DNA of 64,000 bases from Acidovorax sp. Leaf78. GTDB taxonomy: Bacteria > Pseudomonadota > Gammaproteobacteria > Burkholderiales > Burkholderiaceae_C. The notes beneath the pieces were generated by a model. It saw nothing but the letters and a program-made list of their open reading frames with translations, did no database searches and was not told the origin of the DNA. A program made the translations under genes and the position numbers. The stretch is taken from assembly GCF_001422735.1 (NCBI RefSeq), contig NZ_LMLZ01000004.1, positions 62,001 to 126,000 of the forward strand, given 5' to 3'. Positions within the stretch are counted from its first letter, which is position 1. Each line of letters starts with the position of its first letter. Below are positions 30,593-40,586 of this stretch, one piece after another.

Positions 30593-31435
30593 GTGACCAT
30601 GATCTGGCAGACCTCCCGCTTCGTCATCGACCTCTCCCGTCCGCAGATCATGGGAATCGTCAATGTGACGCCCGATTCGTTTTCGGATGGCGGACACCAC
30701 GGCTCCACCACTGCGGCGTTGCGGCATTGCGAGCAGTTGCTGAGCGATGGCGCGGACATCCTCGACATTGGTGGCGAGTCCACGCGCCCAGGCAGCCCGG
30801 CGGTGCCTCTGGATGAAGAGCTTGCCCGCGTGGTGCCCCTGGTACGGGATGCCATCAGCCTCGGCGTGCCGATTTCGGTAGACACCTACAAGCCCGAGGT
30901 CATGCAAGCCGTCCTGGACCTGGGCGCTGACATCGTCAACGACATCTGGGCGCTGCGCCAGCCGGGCGCCGTCGCCGCCGTGGCCGCGCACCCGCGCTGT
31001 GGCGTGTGCCTGATGCACATGCACCGCGATCCGCAGACCATGCAGGCTGCGCCCATGGAGGGCGATGTCGTAGCGCAGGTGCTATCTTTTTTAGAGCTGT
31101 CAGCGCAGAATCTGCTGGCCGCAGGCGTGCAAAAGGATCGCATCGTGGTCGACCCGGGCATTGGCTTTGGCAAGACCGTGGCGCAGAACTTCGCCCTGCT
31201 GGCGCACCAGCAACGGCTGCGCGATGCGGGCCATGCGGTGTTGGCCGGGTGGTCGCGCAAGTCGTCGCTGGGTGCGGTGACGGACCTCCCTGTGGACCAG
31301 CGCATGGTGCCCAGCGTGACCGCAGCCGTGCTGGCTGTGGAGCGGGGAGCATCTGTCTTGAGGGTGCATGACGTGCGGGATACCGCGGCGGCGTTGAAGG
31401 TGTGGGGTGCGATGCAGCAGCAGGCCGCGGGCTGA
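30593..31435 (+). CDS. folP: Dihydropteroate synthase
   Basis: A 280-residue TIM-barrel enzyme that joins p-aminobenzoate to dihydropterin pyrophosphate in folate synthesis; it is the sulfonamide target. [16 protein letters not shown] and [14 protein letters not shown] are the two family signatures, and [11 protein letters not shown] follows. The start is GTG 30593 (GGAG 8 nt upstream) or ATG 30599. It contains a dispersed repeat in frame (31071-31108, encoding [12 protein letters not shown]). Gene order ftsH-folP-glmM is conserved in many proteobacteria. Confidence 0.95.
   Translation: MTMIWQTSRFVIDLSRPQIMGIVNVTPDSFSDGGHHGSTTAALRHCEQLLSDGADILDIGGESTRPGSPAVPLDEELARVVPLVRDAISLGVPISVDTYKPEVMQAVLDLGADIVNDIWALRQPGAVAAVAAHPRCGVCLMHMHRDPQTMQAAPMEGDVVAQVLSFLELSAQNLLAAGVQKDRIVVDPGIGFGKTVAQNFALLAHQQRLRDAGHAVLAGWSRKSSLGAVTDLPVDQRMVPSVTAAVLAVERGASVLRVHDVRDTAAALKVWGAMQQQAAG
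31071..31108. repeat. Dispersed repeat inside folP, copy 5
   Basis: Its reverse complement reads GCGCTGACAGCTC then TAAAAAAGATAGC, matching the family consensus. Copy 1 shares the AAGCGCTGACAGC half. Confidence 0.5.
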
Positions 31436-31542
31436 CGCTGCGATGTGTCGCCCGCGCTGGTCGGCGCAGGCGGTGCGGTTTTTTCAGGGCGCCGAGGGGC
31501 GCTCTACAACGAATAACGAGATACACGAGGAGACGCTCGAAC

Positions 31543-32877
31543 ATGACACGCCAATATTTTGGAACCGATGGCATCCGCGGTACGGTGGGGCAGCCCCCCA
31601 TCACCCCGGACTTTGTGCTGCGCCTGGCCCATGCCGTGGGCCGCGTACTGCGCCGCACCGAAGAGCGCCCCACGGTGCTGATCGGCAAGGACACCCGCAT
31701 CTCCGGCTACATGCTCGAGAGCGCGCTCGAGTCCGGCTTCAACTCCGCCGGGGTAGACGTGGTGCTGCTCGGCCCTCTGCCCACCCCCGGTGTGGCCTAC
31801 CTCACGCGGGCCCAGCGGGCCAGCCTGGGGGTGGTCATCAGTGCCAGCCACAACCCGTATCCCGACAACGGCATCAAGTTCTTCAGTGCCCAGGGCACCA
31901 AGCTGCCCGACGCGTGGGAGCTGGCGGTAGAGACGGCCGTGGCAGAACCACCCGTGTGGGCGGATTCGGCCAGCCTCGGCAAAGCCCGGCGCCTGGACGA
32001 TGCGGCCGGCCGCTACATCGAATTCTGCAAGAGCACCTTTCCGCAGGACCTCACTCTCAAGGGCGTCAAGATCGTGGTGGACGCTGCGCACGGTGCGGCC
32101 TACCAGGTGGCGCCCAAGGTGTTTCATGAGCTGGGGGCCGAGGTGCTGTCCATCGGCTGCGCGCCCGACGGCCTCAACATCAACCGCGACGTGGGTGCCA
32201 CCCACCCCGATGCGCTGGTGCGCGCCGTGCGTGCCAACCGCGCGGATTACGGCGTTGCCCTGGACGGCGATGCCGACCGGCTGCAGGTGGTGGACGCCAC
32301 CGGTCGTTTGTACAACGGGGACGAGTTGCTGTACCTGATGGCCGCCGACCGCATGGGCCGCGACGAGCATGTGCCCGGCGTGGTGGGCACGCTGATGACC
32401 AACATGGCGGTGGAAGTCGCATTGCAGGCGCGCGGCGTGAAGTTCGTGCGTGCCAAGGTGGGTGACCGGTACGTGCTGGAAGAGCTGGCCCGTAACCGCT
32501 GGGTGCTGGGCGGAGAGGGCTCCGGCCATCTGCTGGCCCTGGACCGCCACACCACGGGCGACGGCCTGGTGAGTGCGTTGCAGGTGCTGCAGGCCTGCGT
32601 GCGCAGTGGCCGCACGCTGTCCCAGTTGCTTGCCGAGGTCACGCTGTATCCGCAGGTACTGCTCAACGTCCGTCTGGCGCCGGGGCAGGACTGGAAGGCC
32701 AATCGTCTCTTGGAGGACACCACGCGCAGCGTGGAGCAGGAGCTGGGCTCGTCAGGCCGTGTGCTGATCCGCGCCAGCGGCACCGAGCCGCTGCTGCGGG
32801 TGATGGTGGAAGCGCGTGATGCCCAGCAGGCCAGCCTGTGCGCGCAAAAGCTCGCCGACGCGGCCCGTGCTGGCTGA
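31543..32877 (+). CDS. glmM: Phosphoglucosamine mutase
   Basis: A 444-residue alpha-D-phosphohexomutase converting glucosamine-6-phosphate to glucosamine-1-phosphate for UDP-GlcNAc, and so for peptidoglycan and lipid A. It starts [12 protein letters not shown]; the phosphoserine loop is [18 protein letters not shown] (about residues 98-115), the metal loop [10 protein letters not shown], and the sugar loop GGEGSGH. The C-terminal phosphate-binding motif is [18 protein letters not shown] (31528-31533) precedes ATG 31543. The usual length is about 445 residues. Confidence 0.97.
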   Translation: MTRQYFGTDGIRGTVGQPPITPDFVLRLAHAVGRVLRRTEERPTVLIGKDTRISGYMLESALESGFNSAGVDVVLLGPLPTPGVAYLTRAQRASLGVVISASHNPYPDNGIKFFSAQGTKLPDAWELAVETAVAEPPVWADSASLGKARRLDDAAGRYIEFCKSTFPQDLTLKGVKIVVDAAHGAAYQVAPKVFHELGAEVLSIGCAPDGLNINRDVGATHPDALVRAVRANRADYGVALDGDADRLQVVDATGRLYNGDELLYLMAADRMGRDEHVPGVVGTLMTNMAVEVALQARGVKFVRAKVGDRYVLEELARNRWVLGGEGSGHLLALDRHTTGDGLVSALQVLQACVRSGRTLSQLLAEVTLYPQVLLNVRLAPGQDWKANRLLEDTTRSVEQELGSSGRVLIRASGTEPLLRVMVEARDAQQASLCAQKLADAARAG

Positions 32878-32925
32878 TCGCGCCGAAGCATCTCGCGGGC
32901 AGCCGGCCCAGCCGCTCAGCCCGGC

Positions 32926-32950
32926 CAGCCCAGCCCAGCCCAGCCCAGCC
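32926..32950. repeat. Five tandem CAGCC units
   Basis: CAGCC is repeated five times without interruption between glmM and the GNAT gene. It looks like a simple sequence repeat in non-coding DNA. Confidence 0.7.
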
Positions 32951-33069
32951 AGTCGCTTACCTGTCTCCGCTTGCCGAAAAGTGGGCGGGTGGGGCGATCC
33001 GGTACGCTGTCACCGTGACTGCCGAAGCCACCTTACCGAAGCCACTTTAAGCCGCTCAGGATTCCTCTC

Positions 33070-33648
33070 ATGTCGTCTGCCGCTTTGACTTCCACTTCGA
33101 CACCCATCGCCATCGCCATCGACGTCCGGCGCGTGGACTTTGCCAACGCCCGCGATACACAGGCCTTGGTCGATCTGCTCGACGGCTATGCGCGCGACGC
33201 AGCGGGCGGCGGCGAGCCGCTCAGTGACGAGGTGAAGCAGGGGCTGCCAGAGGCGCTGCGGCAGCGCCCACAGGCCTTCAGCGTGATCGCCTGGGCTGCA
33301 GACCCTTTGGCTTCAGGGGGCGAAGTGCCCGTGGGGCTGGTCAATTGCCTGGAGGGCTTTTCTACCTTTGCCTGCAAGCCTTTGGTCAACTTGCACGACG
33401 TGGTTGTCGCGCCCGGGTGGCGCGGCCACCGCATCGCGCAGAGCATGCTCAAAGCCGTGGAGGCGATGGCGCGCGAGCGTGGCGCCTGCAAGCTGACGCT
33501 GGAGGTGCTGTCGGGCAACCACAGCGCCCTGCGCGCCTATGAGCGCGAGGGCTTTGCGGCCTACACTCTGGACCCCAGCATGGGGCAAGCGCAATTTTTG
33601 CAGAAGGTGCTGGACGGGGCAGGGTACCTGCCGCCGGCCGCACCCTGA
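33070..33648 (+). CDS. GNAT-family acetyltransferase
   Basis: A 192-residue protein. The acetyl-CoA-binding motif A is seen as LHDVVVAPGWRGHRIAQSML (about residues 112-131), followed by motif B around EVLSGNHSALRAYEREGF. The fold and length fit single-domain GNAT enzymes acting on amines or protein N-termini. The substrate cannot be inferred. It ends 24 bp before the next gene, so the two are probably co-transcribed. Confidence 0.82.
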   Translation: MSSAALTSTSTPIAIAIDVRRVDFANARDTQALVDLLDGYARDAAGGGEPLSDEVKQGLPEALRQRPQAFSVIAWAADPLASGGEVPVGLVNCLEGFSTFACKPLVNLHDVVVAPGWRGHRIAQSMLKAVEAMARERGACKLTLEVLSGNHSALRAYEREGFAAYTLDPSMGQAQFLQKVLDGAGYLPPAAP

Positions 33649-33672
33649 AAATTTCCCAGGAGATAACACCGC

Positions 33673-34719
33673 ATGAAGACATCGTGGGACCAGATCGCTG
33701 TGATGGGGTTTGCCGCATTGACAGCGTTGACAGCCCTGGCTGCGGCGCCCTCGGCGCATGCCGGCAAGACGCTGGACGGCATCAAGGCGCGGGGGCAACT
33801 GGTGTGCGGCGTCAACACCGGCCTGGCCGGGTTTGCGATGGCCGACGCGAGCGGCAAATGGTCGGGCCTGGACGTGGACGTGTGCCGCGCTTTGGCGGCC
33901 GCGGTGCTCGGTGATGGACAGAAGGTCAAGTACGTGCCGGTGGACGTGCCCCAGCGCTTTACCGCGCTGCAGTCGGGCGAGGTGGACGTGCTCTCGCGCA
34001 ACACCACGTTCTCGCTCACGCGCGACGCATCGCTGGGCTTGCACCAGACGGTGGTGACCTACTACGACGGGCAGGGCTTCATCGTCCCCACCAAGAGCAA
34101 GATCAAGAGCGCCCGCCAGCTCAAGGGGCAGACCGTGTGCGTGCAGTCGGGCACCACCACCGAGAAGAATCTGCTCGACTATTCACGCGCCAACGGCCTG
34201 GACGTCAAGCCCGTGATGTTCGAGAAGATCGACGTGGCCACCAGTGCCTATCTGGCGGGCCGCTGCACGGCCTACACCACGGATGCGTCGGGCCTGGCGT
34301 CCTTGCGCAGCACTGTGCGCGACGGAGCTGCGGTACACACCATCCTCCCGGACCTGATCTCCAAGGAACCCCTCGGCCCCCTGGTACGCCGGGGCGACGA
34401 CGAGTGGTTTGCGGTGGTCAAGTGGGTCATTTACGGCCTCATCGAATCCGAAGAATATGGCGTGACGCAGGCCAACGCGGACCAACTGAAAGCCAGCAGC
34501 ACGAACCCGGTCGTGCAGCGCATTCTGGGCACGTCGGAAGACACGGGCAAGCTGCTGGGCCTGGACCGGGACTGGATGCTGCGGGCCGTCAAGACCACGG
34601 GCAATTACGGCGAAATCTTCGACCGCAATGTCGGCCCCAAGTCCGCGCTGGGACTGCCCCGCGGGCTGAACAACCAGTGGAACAAACAGGGGCTGATGTA
34701 CGCCTTCCCGATCCGTTGA
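33673..34719 (+). CDS. Amino-acid ABC transporter periplasmic binding protein
   Basis: A 348-residue secreted protein with a signal peptide cleaved near residue 30 (PSAHA). The mature part starts TLDGIKARGQLVCGVNTGLAGF and continues DVDVCRALAAAVLGD, typical of the family 3 AapJ/YhdW-like binding proteins for polar L-amino acids. It ends with the family's NNQWNKQGLMYAFPIR. GGAG (33659-33662) precedes ATG 33673. No permease or ATPase gene is nearby, so it is an orphan component here and must work with a transporter encoded elsewhere. Confidence 0.88.
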   Translation: MKTSWDQIAVMGFAALTALTALAAAPSAHAGKTLDGIKARGQLVCGVNTGLAGFAMADASGKWSGLDVDVCRALAAAVLGDGQKVKYVPVDVPQRFTALQSGEVDVLSRNTTFSLTRDASLGLHQTVVTYYDGQGFIVPTKSKIKSARQLKGQTVCVQSGTTTEKNLLDYSRANGLDVKPVMFEKIDVATSAYLAGRCTAYTTDASGLASLRSTVRDGAAVHTILPDLISKEPLGPLVRRGDDEWFAVVKWVIYGLIESEEYGVTQANADQLKASSTNPVVQRILGTSEDTGKLLGLDRDWMLRAVKTTGNYGEIFDRNVGPKSALGLPRGLNNQWNKQGLMYAFPIR

Positions 34720-34872
34720 AGACTTGACGGTGTTTACGGCGTAACGGCGTGGGGTGTGACTGCTACCGCGGTGGATACGGCCCAGCGTGCCGGTAGGCCT
34801 GCTGCTGCGTGGGTAGCAGCAGCAACAGCAACAGCGCAGAAGCACCTTGGGGCTGCAAAGAGGTCGGCTCTT

Positions 34873-34920
34873 GGCTTGCTATTAAAAATATAGCTGCTTG
34901 CGCTTGTCTATCAAGCGGTA
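34873..34920. repeat. Dispersed repeat, intergenic copy 6 (longest)
   Basis: This copy reads CTTGCTATTAAAAATATAGC then TGCTTGCGCTTGTCTATC, and lies in the 295-bp gap between two convergent genes. Its reverse complement aligns over about 35 bases with copy 1 near the amidase. Confidence 0.65.
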
Positions 34921-35014
34921 GGTCTTGTTTTTATCTAGATCCGATGCGCAGTGGCCCTGAGCTGGAGGCAAAGTTGTCGCACTGCAGAGGTGTGTTGTCT
35001 TGGCGCAAAGACAG

Positions 35015-37243
35015 TCAGTGCACCAGTTGCTGCCGCATGAAGACTTCCAGCTCCGGTGCGGCCAGGGGCATACTGAAGTGGTAGCCCTGCGCCTCGTCGC
35101 AGCCTTGTTCCAGCAAAAAGGCCAGCTGCCCTTCCGTTTCCACACCCTCTGCCGTGGTGCGCATGCCCAGTGCCTGGGCCATGCGGATGATGGCGCTCAC
35201 GATGGCTCGGTCGTTGCCATCGTCGCCCAGGTCGCGCACGAACGATTGGTCGATCTTGAGCTTGAAGATCTGAAAGCGCTTGAGCTGGCTCAGCGATGAG
35301 TAGCCCGTACCGAAGTCGTCCATCGACATGCGTACGCCGCGCGCATGCAGTTGGTCCATGGTGGCCACGGCGGCATGGGGGTCGTCCACGGCCACGCCTT
35401 CGGTCAGCTCTAGTTCCAGCGCATTTGGCGGCAGGTCGAACTCCGCCAGGACGCGGCTCACCATCTCGGGCAGTTGCGGCTGGCGGAACTGGATCGCCGA
35501 CAGGTTCACTGCCATCATCAGGCCAGGGAATCCATCGGCGCGCCACACCTTCAGCTGTGCCAGCGCCGTGCGAAGTACCCACTCGCCAATCTGCAGGATC
35601 TGGCCGCTGTCTTCGGCGATAGGGATGAACTCTGCAGGCGAGATGGCGCCCAGTTGCGGGTGGTTCCAGCGCAGCAGGGCCTCCACGCTGCGCACGGCGC
35701 CTGTGGTCAGGCTCATCTGGGGCTGGTAGTGCAGTTGCAGCTGGTTGCGCTCCAGGGCGCGGCGCAGGGCGTTTTCAAGCTGCAGCGCGCGCACGGACTG
35801 GGCCTGCATCTCGGGCGTGAAGAACTTGAAGGTGTTGCGCCCATCGAGCTTGGCCCGGTACATGGCCACGTCGGCCGACTGGGTCAGCGTGTCGAAGTCG
35901 GCGCCGTCCTGCGGAAACAGTGCGATGCCCATGGAGGGCGCCATGGTCAGCTCGTGGTGATCGATCTGGTAATGCTGGCGCGAGGCCTCCTGCAGCTTGC
36001 CTGCCACGCGGGCTGCGCCGTGGGCATTGGCACCCGGTAGCAGCAGCACGAACTCATCGCCGCCCAGGCGCGACACGGTGTCCTTGTCCCGCACCACGGC
36101 GCGCAGCCGCTTGGCGATCTCCACCAGCAGCACATCGCCCACGCGGTGGCCCAGCGAGTCGTTCACGTGCTTGAAATGGTCCAGGTCCAGGAAGATCACG
36201 GCCAGCGGCGTGTTGCCCTCCTGCGCCACGCGGATGGCCTGCTGCGCCCGTTCGGACAGCAGCGTGCGGTTGGGCAGGCCGGTCAGGGCGTCGTAGTGGG
36301 CCAGCCAGTAGATGCGCTCCTGGTCCGCCTTGCGGTCGCTGATCTCGCGGTGCAGGTTGTCCACCGTCTCGCGCAGTTCCTGGGTGCGGTCCTGTACCTG
36401 TTGCTCCAGGTCCTCGTGCGCCCGCGCCAGGGCCGCTTGGGCCTGTTTGCGCTCGGTGATGTCCATGGTGATCCAGATGGCGCCCTGCGACGCGTCCGCA
36501 GGGTCCAGCGACTTGCTGCGCACTTCGCAGATCACGGGGGTGCCGTCCTTGCGGCACAACTCCACCTCGCCCTCGTAGGTCAAGCCTGCCGCCATGGGCG
36601 GATAGCACCGGCGGCCCACCTCGTCCCAGGCCGCGTCGCTGGCATACCAGCGGCGCGACGAGCTGCCGACCAGCTCGCCAGGCTGGTAGCCCAGCATCTG
36701 CTCGAAATGGTGGTTGCAGCGCGTCAACTGCCGGTCGCGCAGGAAGACGATGCCCACCATGGCACTGTCGAACAGCAACTGTTTTTCGCTAACGGCCGCG
36801 TTCAGTGCGGCTTCGGCGCGTTTTTGTTCGTCGATGTCGTCAACGATCCAGATCGAGCCTTCGGCCGTGTCGTGCGGATTGATGAGGCGCCCCGTGAGGC
36901 TTCCCCAGAACAGGCTGCCATCGCGCCGGCGCAGGGGGCGTTCGATGCGAAACGACTGGCCCTGTGCCAGCACCGGGTAGGCCGTGCGCCCCAGTTCCCT
37001 GAAGGCGTCGCGGTCGGGGTAGAAGGCTTCGGTGTTTTGCCCCACCACCCGCTCGGCACTGGCGTAGCCAAAGATCTCCGCATACCGCTGGTTGCACCGC
37101 ACCACGCTGCGCTGGCGCAGAAAGACGATGCCGACGCCTGCACTGTCGAGCAAGGTTTGCTGTTCGCGCAAGGCGCGCTGCAGGGGTGTTTGGGGGGCGG
37201 CTCCAGGACGCTGCAACTCTGGAGCGCCGTAGGGCGCGGACAT
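35015..37243 (-). CDS. PAS-PAS-GGDEF-EAL cyclic-di-GMP protein
   Basis: A 742-residue protein without an evident membrane segment, so probably cytoplasmic. Two PAS domains (about residues 25-140 and 150-270, each ending in a PAC-like WI-D-DI pattern) precede a GGDEF domain (active motif RLGGDEF near 394) and an EAL domain (SVEALLRW near 520). Metal and catalytic positions of EAL look intact: ELELTEG, DDFGTGYSS and KIDQSF. An RxxD inhibitory site (RDKD) stands five residues before GGDEF. Both synthesis and breakdown of cyclic-di-GMP are therefore possible. It is a close paralogue of its upstream neighbour. Confidence 0.93.
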   Translation of the reverse strand: MSAPYGAPELQRPGAAPQTPLQRALREQQTLLDSAGVGIVFLRQRSVVRCNQRYAEIFGYASAERVVGQNTEAFYPDRDAFRELGRTAYPVLAQGQSFRIERPLRRRDGSLFWGSLTGRLINPHDTAEGSIWIVDDIDEQKRAEAALNAAVSEKQLLFDSAMVGIVFLRDRQLTRCNHHFEQMLGYQPGELVGSSSRRWYASDAAWDEVGRRCYPPMAAGLTYEGEVELCRKDGTPVICEVRSKSLDPADASQGAIWITMDITERKQAQAALARAHEDLEQQVQDRTQELRETVDNLHREISDRKADQERIYWLAHYDALTGLPNRTLLSERAQQAIRVAQEGNTPLAVIFLDLDHFKHVNDSLGHRVGDVLLVEIAKRLRAVVRDKDTVSRLGGDEFVLLLPGANAHGAARVAGKLQEASRQHYQIDHHELTMAPSMGIALFPQDGADFDTLTQSADVAMYRAKLDGRNTFKFFTPEMQAQSVRALQLENALRRALERNQLQLHYQPQMSLTTGAVRSVEALLRWNHPQLGAISPAEFIPIAEDSGQILQIGEWVLRTALAQLKVWRADGFPGLMMAVNLSAIQFRQPQLPEMVSRVLAEFDLPPNALELELTEGVAVDDPHAAVATMDQLHARGVRMSMDDFGTGYSSLSQLKRFQIFKLKIDQSFVRDLGDDGNDRAIVSAIIRMAQALGMRTTAEGVETEGQLAFLLEQGCDEAQGYHFSMPLAAPELEVFMRQQLVH

Positions 37244-37409
37244 GGAAACCGGGAGCGATGGAATGCCGGAGGCAGGAAATTTGTACCAAATTGTAGCAGT
37301 GCCACCTCACAGCCGAACCTGCGGGCGGATGGCTGCTCGGTAGTGCAGCCCCTGAGCACCTGCACAGCAGGCGTTGCTCGTGCTCACCTTCACCTGCTTG
37401 CTGGCCCCT

Positions 37410-40409
37410 TCAGAGCTTTGCAGCTACAGCAGGCTGTGCCAGATGGCTGCGCAGGTACGCTTCGAAGTCAGCTGCGGGCAGGGGCCGGCTGAAGAGGTAG
37501 CCCTGGCCCTCGTCGCACCCCTGCGCCCGCAAGAAGTCGAGCTGCCCATCGGTCTCCACGCCCTCGGCCGTGGTCTGCATGCCCAGGGCTTGGGCCATGC
37601 GGATGATGGCGCTCACGATGGCGCGGTCGTTGGCATCGTCTTCCAGGTCCCGCACGAACGACTGGTCGATCTTGAGCTTGTAGATCTGAAAGCGTTTGAG
37701 ATAGCTCAGCGACGAATATCCGGTGCCGAAGTCGTCCATCGACAGGCGCACGCCACGGTCGTGCAGCTGGTCCATCATGGCCAGCGCGGCGGCGGGGTCG
37801 TCCACGGCAGCGCCCTCGGTCAGCTCCAGCTCCAGCCGCCGCGCGGGCAAGCCGGCCTGCACCAGGCAGCGCGTGACCATCTCGGGCAACTGCGGGTGGC
37901 GGAACTGCACGGCCGACACGTTCACCGACACGGCCCTGAGCGGCAGTTGCATGTCCAGCCAGCGCTTGATGTCGTTCACGGCGGTGCGGATCACCCATTC
38001 GCCGATCGCGACGATCATGCCGCTGCTCTCTGCCACCGGCACGAACTCGGCGGGTGACACCATGCCCAGCTCGGGGTGGCGCCAGCGCAGCAGGGCCTCG
38101 GCGCCCACCAGCTTGCGGGTGTCCAGCGACACCTGGGGTTGGTAGTGCAGCTCGAACTGGTTGCGCTCCAGGGCGCGGCGCAGGGCGTTTTCGATCTGCA
38201 GCGCGCGTGCGGTGCGGGCCTCCAGGTCGGCGGTGAAGAAGCCGTACCGGTTGCGTCCATTTTGCTTGGCGCGGTACATGGCTGCATCGGCCCGCTGGTA
38301 GAGTGTGTCGAATGTTTCACCGTCCGCCGGGTACATCGCAATGCCCACCGACAGCGTGGTCGTGAGCTCGTACGGGTCAAGCTGAAAGGGTTCAGCCACC
38401 GCTACCAACAGCTGGTTGGCTACCTCCGCGGCCGCGGCTGCCGAGGTGGCGGGCAAGAGCAGCAGGAACTCGTCGCCACCCAGGCGCGACACGGTGTCGT
38501 GCGACTGCAGCAGCGACTGCAGCCTGCGCGCCACCGCCACCAGCAACACGTCGCCAATGCGGTGGCCGAGCGAGTCGTTGACGTTCTTGAAGTGGTCCAG
38601 GTCCAGAAACAGCAGCGCCAGGGTGCCGCCGCGGGCCCGCTCGTCGTCGATGTACCGCTGGGCCCGCTCGGCCAGCAGTGCGCGGTTGGGCAGCTCCGTG
38701 AGCGGATCGAAATGCGCCAGGCGCTGGATGCGGTCTTGCGCCTCGCGCTGCTGGGTGATGTCGCGAAACAGCGTGATCGAATGCGTCACCACCCCTTTGC
38801 CGTCGCGCACGCTGCTCACCGACAGCCACTGCGGGTAGGTCGTGCCGTCCTTGCGGCGTCCGCGGACCTCGCCCTCCCAATGCCCATCCTGCGTGAGCCG
38901 CGCATACAACGTGTCGGCATCGAAATCCCGCACGGACTCTGCCGCGGTGAGCAGGCGCACCGACTGGCCGATGGCCTCCGCCTCTGAATAGCCCGTAATG
39001 CGCGTGAACGCCTTGTTGATGCGTACGACGGTGTGTGTCGCGTCGGCGATGACGATGGCTTCGCTGCTCTGGTCGAACACCTGGGCGGTGAGCTGCAGCT
39101 GCTCTTGCGACCGCTTGCGTTCGGTGATGTCGCGCGAGAGCACGATGTACCGTGGTGCATCGCCGCCAGGCGCGGCGGTCTTGCGCGCGGCAGACAGCTC
39201 GAACCAGCTGGTGCCCAGGCCGGGCAGGTCGACCATGATCTGCCGCCCGTTGGACCAGCCGTGCTGCTCGGCCTCGTGCAGCACGTCCATCACTGCAAGC
39301 GCCGCCAGCGCGGGCAGCATGTCCGTCACATTGCGCCCGATCAAATCCTCCACAGGAGCCATCAGCAGTTCTGGCCGCTGGCTGTGCACGCTGCAATAGC
39401 GGCCCTCCTGGTCGATTTCGAACAGCGGATCGGGGATGGCGTCGATGGTGGCGCGCAGCTGCTGCTGCGTGGCCTGGATCTCGGCCGTGCGCTGCTCGAC
39501 CTGTTGCTCCAGGCCTTTTTCGTGCGCCTTGAGCCTGAACAGCAGCCAGGCGAGGTACGCCATCATCAGTGCAAACCCCAGGCCCAGGGCACACCGCACG
39601 GCCAGCACGCCGGGGTGGCCCCAGCCCTGCGCAGGGGCCAGGCTCAGCATCCACTGCCCGTTGGGCAAATTGAGCGGCCTGCCAACAGCCTGCTCGGCGG
39701 CGGGCGGTGGCACAGAAGCTGCAATGGTCTGCTCTTCCTGCGTGCCAGGCCGCACGCGCCACAGCCGGTAGTGGTAGCCGCGCTGGGTCAGCTGCGGCAG
39801 CCGCGCCACGTCCAGCACCTCGGGCAGGCGAATCGTGACGTACGTGAAGCCCCAGAACGTGCGCTGGCCCTGCGCGTTGTCGAGGTACACCGGCTGGCGC
39901 CCCACCACGCCCAGCCCGCCCTGCACCAGCTCCAACGGGCCTGCCAGCGTCAGGCGGCCGGACTCGCGGGCGCGCGCGGCCTCGGGGCCCTGGCGGGGGT
40001 CGTTGAGCTGGTCGAATCCGATGACGTTTTCATTGCCCTGGCGCGGCACAACCTGCTTGACCACCCCCTGGGGCGCCAGCCCCATGGCTGCGATGCCGGG
40101 GTAAAACGGCAGCAATTGCGTGCCGATGTCTTCGAACTGGGTGACGGTACCCCGGCCCTGCCGGACCAGAGCCACCAGGGTGTTGTTGGCCGACAGCGCC
40201 AGCTCGATGGCCCGCTGCAGCGCCTGCACATGGTCGCCTGCGATATCGGCCACCTGGGTGCGCTGCTGATCGCGCTCTTGCTGCTCCAGCGTCCAGATCA
40301 GCCCGGCCGCACACAGCTCTGACAGAACAAAAACCACCAGTGGTCCCGTGAGGGACCTGCGGGATCGGGCGGGGAGGGTGGTCTGCACGGCGAGGTTTCC
40401 TGAATCCAT
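37410..40409 (-). CDS. Membrane CHASE-PAS-PAS-GGDEF-EAL cyclic-di-GMP protein
   Basis: A 999-residue sensor. Membrane helices near residues 22-42 and 265-290 flank a periplasmic CHASE domain (with FYPGIAAMGLAPQGV). A coiled stretch (EKGLEQQVEQRTAEIQATQQ) and two PAS domains follow, then GGDEF (RLGGDEF near 644) and EAL (GAEALLRW near 771). EAL catalytic motifs are intact. Unlike its neighbour, the position of the RxxD inhibitory site reads QSHD, so product inhibition is likely lost. It is divergently transcribed from the olsB-like operon, and a multi-repeat Pho box lies 46-85 bp upstream of its start, so phosphate control is possible. Confidence 0.93.
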   Translation of the reverse strand: MDSGNLAVQTTLPARSRRSLTGPLVVFVLSELCAAGLIWTLEQQERDQQRTQVADIAGDHVQALQRAIELALSANNTLVALVRQGRGTVTQFEDIGTQLLPFYPGIAAMGLAPQGVVKQVVPRQGNENVIGFDQLNDPRQGPEAARARESGRLTLAGPLELVQGGLGVVGRQPVYLDNAQGQRTFWGFTYVTIRLPEVLDVARLPQLTQRGYHYRLWRVRPGTQEEQTIAASVPPPAAEQAVGRPLNLPNGQWMLSLAPAQGWGHPGVLAVRCALGLGFALMMAYLAWLLFRLKAHEKGLEQQVEQRTAEIQATQQQLRATIDAIPDPLFEIDQEGRYCSVHSQRPELLMAPVEDLIGRNVTDMLPALAALAVMDVLHEAEQHGWSNGRQIMVDLPGLGTSWFELSAARKTAAPGGDAPRYIVLSRDITERKRSQEQLQLTAQVFDQSSEAIVIADATHTVVRINKAFTRITGYSEAEAIGQSVRLLTAAESVRDFDADTLYARLTQDGHWEGEVRGRRKDGTTYPQWLSVSSVRDGKGVVTHSITLFRDITQQREAQDRIQRLAHFDPLTELPNRALLAERAQRYIDDERARGGTLALLFLDLDHFKNVNDSLGHRIGDVLLVAVARRLQSLLQSHDTVSRLGGDEFLLLLPATSAAAAAEVANQLLVAVAEPFQLDPYELTTTLSVGIAMYPADGETFDTLYQRADAAMYRAKQNGRNRYGFFTADLEARTARALQIENALRRALERNQFELHYQPQVSLDTRKLVGAEALLRWRHPELGMVSPAEFVPVAESSGMIVAIGEWVIRTAVNDIKRWLDMQLPLRAVSVNVSAVQFRHPQLPEMVTRCLVQAGLPARRLELELTEGAAVDDPAAALAMMDQLHDRGVRLSMDDFGTGYSSLSYLKRFQIYKLKIDQSFVRDLEDDANDRAIVSAIIRMAQALGMQTTAEGVETDGQLDFLRAQGCDEGQGYLFSRPLPAADFEAYLRSHLAQPAVAAKL

Positions 40410-40454
40410 TATGCAGGCGCACGGGCCCCCTCCCGCGTCGTGGAAAACGCTTGC

Positions 40455-40494
40455 CTGTCATGCCGCTGACATGCCATCGACATGCCGATGTCAT
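40455..40494 (+). promoter_or_regulatory. Double Pho box upstream of the lipid-remodelling operon
   Basis: Four heptamers lie at exact 11-bp steps: CTGTCAT (40455), CTGACAT (40466), TCGACAT (40477) and ATGTCAT (40488). The spacers are GCCG, GCCA and GCCG. This is the arrangement of two adjacent PhoB sites (consensus CTGTCAT, 4-bp spacer, CTGTCAT). It lies 93-132 bp before the olsB-like start. Confidence 0.8.
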
Positions 40495-40586
40495 GGGCCC
40501 ATCCCACACTGCGGCGCAGGGAACAGATTCCCTGGCCGCTGCGGGAATGTTCGCTCCTGTGGCCCTACATCAGGAGATGTTGCACC

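Noticed and set aside
32915-32955. Possible CRISPR-like or regulatory direct repeats
   Set aside because: The units are only five bases with no spacers, so this is a simple sequence repeat.
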